IMG/VR virus record: IMGVR_UViG_3300003635_000025
Location: 1-23,252 of that record
Source of the DNA: a virus
Length of the DNA: 23,252 nucleotides
Direction: 5' to 3' (one strand)
Positions within the stretch are counted from its first letter, which is position 1; each line of letters starts with the position of its first letter. Under the pieces are notes generated by a model. It worked only from the letters and a program-made list of their open reading frames with translations, had not been told where the DNA came from and ran no database searches. Below, in pieces: positions 20,775-23,252 of this stretch. The position numbers and the translations under genes were made by a program.

Positions 20775-23252
20775 ATGCCATCGAATCCACTCTCCGCGAA
20801 AGTCGAAGCCGACGTGGGTGATTATGTCGGCCCGCTCCAGACTGCTATCAACCGGACCGACGAGCTGGGCCAGCAGGCCGGCCAGACCAGCCGCAAGGTC
20901 GAGGGGCTCGGCGACGAGGCCAGCCAGACAGCGACGCAGATGGGCGCCTACAGCGCCGCGACGACGGGCGCGGCCACGTCGACGGCCGCGCTCTCAACGG
21001 CGACGACGGCGTCGCTCATCCCGGCGCTGGCGACGCTGTCGGCGACGGCCGTCCCACTGACGGCGACGCTGGGGGCACTCGGCACGGCCGCGGTCGGCGC
21101 CGGCGCGGGCTTCGGTGCCGTTGCGGCCGGCGGGCTCTACGCGTATGAGCAGCAAGTCGGCAGCATCGAGAAAGCGTTGCAGCCGGCCCGCGAGCAGCTC
21201 CACGAGACGGCGATGACGCTCGGCTCGGAGTTCGTCCCGCTCATCCAAGACACGATCAATACGCTTCCGGCGTTCATCCGCGAGATGCAGGCCGCCATCG
21301 GCCCGCTCCAACCCTTCGCGGACGCGCTCCGGGACGCCGGGAACGTCGCGTTCCGCGTCATCCCGAAGATCACGGCGCAAGTCATGGACATGGGGCGCAA
21401 CGCCCTGCCGGCGATCCGCGACCTCGGCAGTGCGGTCGCGACCAACGCCGTCCCCGCGCTGGAGGCGATGGACGACACGGCCGCGAAGGTCGTCACCCTC
21501 CTCCCACAGTTAGGCTCGTCCGTCGGTGACGCCATCCCGAAGATCAACGAGTTCGGCCTGACCGCGCTGAACGTTCTGGTCCCCGGGCTTACCAAGGCGG
21601 CGGACCTGGCCGGTAAGGCGGCCGATGCCTTCGGTAATCTCTCGCCGAAGACCCAGGACCTCGCCCAGAAAGCATCGCTGGTGGCGCCGGCCATCGGCGC
21701 GATCGCGACGAAACTGGCGACGGTCAACCCGATTCTGGGTGCTGTGACGGCCGCGGTTGGGGCGCTTGGCTTCGCGTGGTCGAATAACGTCGGCGACATC
21801 CGGACAAAAACGAACAATCTGATCCAAGACGTTACCGGCTTCAAAAACGTCCGATCGGCCGTCACGCAGACTGCCAACACCGTCGTCACGGAGTTCCAGA
21901 CGGCCAGCAGTGAGTTCCAGACGTTCATCAGCACGAACCAAACCGCACAGTCGGCGCTTGACGATGTTGAGTCGGCGATGGACGGCCTTGGGTCGACGGT
22001 CACGAAACTCGCCAGCGGGAAGTGGGCCAGCGGGTTCGACAGTTTGGAGTCGTCGGTTGATAGTGCGCTGTCGTCAATCGAGACGGCGCTGGTCGGCTCG
22101 GGCGGATCTGGTGGCCTGACCAGTGTCGTTGACTCCGGAGTCACGAACGCCCAAAGCTGGCTCCGCTCCGAGGGGACTACGGTCATCACCGAAGGGATGG
22201 ACGCGCTCGCCGACAGTGCGGGCAACGCACTCGTCTCAATGAGCGACATCCTCGTGGGACCAAGCGGAAAATCAGGCGTCCTCACCGAGTTGGTCGATCA
22301 GGCTGACGTGTTCCTCTCAAATACTGCGCCAGATTTGCTCGGCGCTGCTGCGGAGGGCGTGGGCTCGGCGATCCGTGACGGGCTGATCGACTTCGTCAAC
22401 CCGCTGCGTGGGAAAGACTCAGAAATCTGGGGGATGCTCGACAGCGCGGTCACATGGCTCACAAGAAACGTCCCGCAACTGGTAGGAGCCGTCGGCACGG
22501 CGATCGTCAATGGGATCGTCGAGGGTGTGACTGGCCTGGCGGAGGGGTTGGTCGGCAATTCGCCCGTGAAAGAAGGCATCGAAGACGTTGTTCCGATTGT
22601 CAAAAAGAACGCGTCTGAATGGCTTGAAGGGGCCGGCGGGGCAATTGTCGACGCCATCGTCGGTGGCGTGACCGGCCTCCCGGGCGCGCTCAAAAACAAG
22701 GTCTCAAACGCCATCGAAGAGGCCAAAGAGCGCCTGGAAGAGTCGGATGGGGACGACACAACGAGTGGCGGTGAACAACTCCGCGAGGCGTACGTCCCCG
22801 ACCAGCCCGGCAACTGCCGCGAGGGATACACCTATGACCCCGCCTTGCAGATGTGCGTGCCGGATGGCAGTGGCGGCGGTGGTGCTGGTGGCGGTGGGGG
22901 CAACGGCACCAACGAGGGCGGTCTTGACCTATCTGATCCAAACGTTATCCGAAACCCTGGAACCGGTGAGTTGATTCGCATTCCGTCGGGTGGTGGCGGT
23001 GGCGGCGGTGGCGATGAAGACGACCGTGACGACAGTGGCAGTGGCCCTGGCTCAGGCATCTCTGTGCCGACGCTGCCGGGTGGGATCGACGACGTGCTTG
23101 ACGGGCTGCCGGGCCAGCCAGTGCCGCCGAGTTCTGGTGGCGCGGTCCCAACGGCCGCCACCGGTGGCTTCATCGAAGAGGCCGGCCGCTTGGTCGCCCA
23201 CGAGGGCGAGCGGATCGTGCCGGCCAGCCAAGTCACCGACCGGGGAGAGTTG
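20775..23252 (+). CDS. Tape measure protein of module B, long, 3'-truncated (at least 826 aa)
   Basis: Frame is open from ATG 20775 to the right edge with no stop. MPSNPLSAKVEADVGDYVGP is followed by a coiled coil (LQTAINRTDELGQQAGQTSR), a Thr/Ala-rich then Gly/Ala-rich hydrophobic stretch at about 57-117 (AVPLTATLGALGTAAVGAGA), helices to about 600 with a WSNNVGDIRTK motif of the type seen in module A, and a C-terminus ending GGFIEEAGRLVAHEGERIVP, which is typical near the end of tape measures. Unusual: residues 681-694 form C-x12-C (CREGYTYDP...CV), flanked by runs of five to eight Gly and an acidic stretch. At 0.15 nm per residue the tail would exceed 120 nm. Confidence 0.85.
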   Translation, partial: MPSNPLSAKVEADVGDYVGPLQTAINRTDELGQQAGQTSRKVEGLGDEASQTATQMGAYSAATTGAATSTAALSTATTASLIPALATLSATAVPLTATLGALGTAAVGAGAGFGAVAAGGLYAYEQQVGSIEKALQPAREQLHETAMTLGSEFVPLIQDTINTLPAFIREMQAAIGPLQPFADALRDAGNVAFRVIPKITAQVMDMGRNALPAIRDLGSAVATNAVPALEAMDDTAAKVVTLLPQLGSSVGDAIPKINEFGLTALNVLVPGLTKAADLAGKAADAFGNLSPKTQDLAQKASLVAPAIGAIATKLATVNPILGAVTAAVGALGFAWSNNVGDIRTKTNNLIQDVTGFKNVRSAVTQTANTVVTEFQTASSEFQTFISTNQTAQSALDDVESAMDGLGSTVTKLASGKWASGFDSLESSVDSALSSIETALVGSGGSGGLTSVVDSGVTNAQSWLRSEGTTVITEGMDALADSAGNALVSMSDILVGPSGKSGVLTELVDQADVFLSNTAPDLLGAAAEGVGSAIRDGLIDFVNPLRGKDSEIWGMLDSAVTWLTRNVPQLVGAVGTAIVNGIVEGVTGLAEGLVGNSPVKEGIEDVVPIVKKNASEWLEGAGGAIVDAIVGGVTGLPGALKNKVSNAIEEAKERLEESDGDDTTSGGEQLREAYVPDQPGNCREGYTYDPALQMCVPDGSGGGGAGGGGGNGTNEGGLDLSDPNVIRNPGTGELIRIPSGGGGGGGGDEDDRDDSGSGPGSGISVPTLPGGIDDVLDGLPGQPVPPSSGGAVPTAATGGFIEEAGRLVAHEGERIVPASQVTDRGEL

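Noticed and set aside
21137-22285. Long minus-strand frame (382 codons) opposite the long tape measure
   Set aside because: GC-rich codons on the + strand leave the opposite strand free of stops; the + frame has tape-measure features and no gap.
1-23252. CRISPR arrays, insertion sequences, integrase or attachment sites
   Set aside because: No regularly spaced repeats, transposase motifs or tRNA-flanked repeats were seen on either strand.

Overview
This window is the structural (head and tail) region of a tailed, HK97-type virus or provirus of a halophilic archaeon. Four things point there: the proteins are strongly Asp/Glu-rich; many genes begin at or within a few bases of the expected transcription start, about 25-35 nt after archaeal BRE/TATA-like boxes, so leaderless messages are likely; small CPxCG zinc proteins are common; and the genes follow the order terminase, portal, protease, decoration protein, capsid, neck, tail tube, chaperones, tape measure, baseplate, fibre. 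All genes lie on the + strand and most overlap or abut. No integrase, replication, lysis enzyme, tRNA or CRISPR was seen. The longest gene-free gap is 4632-4784.

Head region (1-8833). The terminase large subunit enters from the left edge with its Walker A motif intact and its N-terminus missing. Four small proteins follow: two zinc-type, one ribbon-helix-helix-like, one beta-rich. Next come a portal protein apparently fused to a MuF-like head-morphogenesis domain, a small HhH protein, a prohead protease with an acidic scaffold-like tail, a DUF2190-like decoration protein, and the major capsid protein. A long frame of unknown function after the capsid gene is broken by an in-frame TAA at codon 10.

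Neck and first tail module, module A (8830-17597). It holds a tandem pair of related SAP-like mini-proteins, head-tail connector, HK97 gp10-like and tail-completion proteins, a tail tube candidate, a tail chaperone with a 41-aa companion, a small two-helix membrane protein, a short tape measure (368 aa), a distal-tail-like protein, a baseplate hub with two degenerate C-terminal repeats, and three small genes of unknown role, one with a membrane anchor.

Second tail module, module B (about 18000 to the right edge). Inside the 785-aa fibre-like gene at 17600-19957 base composition jumps from about 50% to about 70% GC. Beyond that point lie a tail-tube-like C-terminal domain, a zinc protein, a second tail chaperone with a textbook -1 frameshift signal (GGGAAAC, 5-nt spacer, 6-bp G-C hairpin), and a second, much longer tape measure (at least 826 aa) that runs off the window. 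The window thus carries two tail modules of different ancestry, joined inside one open reading frame. This is either a natural virus chimera or an assembly join, and read-level data would decide.

Regulation: a repeated upstream element (AAACC followed by a pyrimidine/T-rich box, 33-35 nt before the start codon) precedes four genes in the A part, with a variant before a fifth. Translation is probably coupled through ATGA, TAATG and 8-nt ATGANTGA overlaps.
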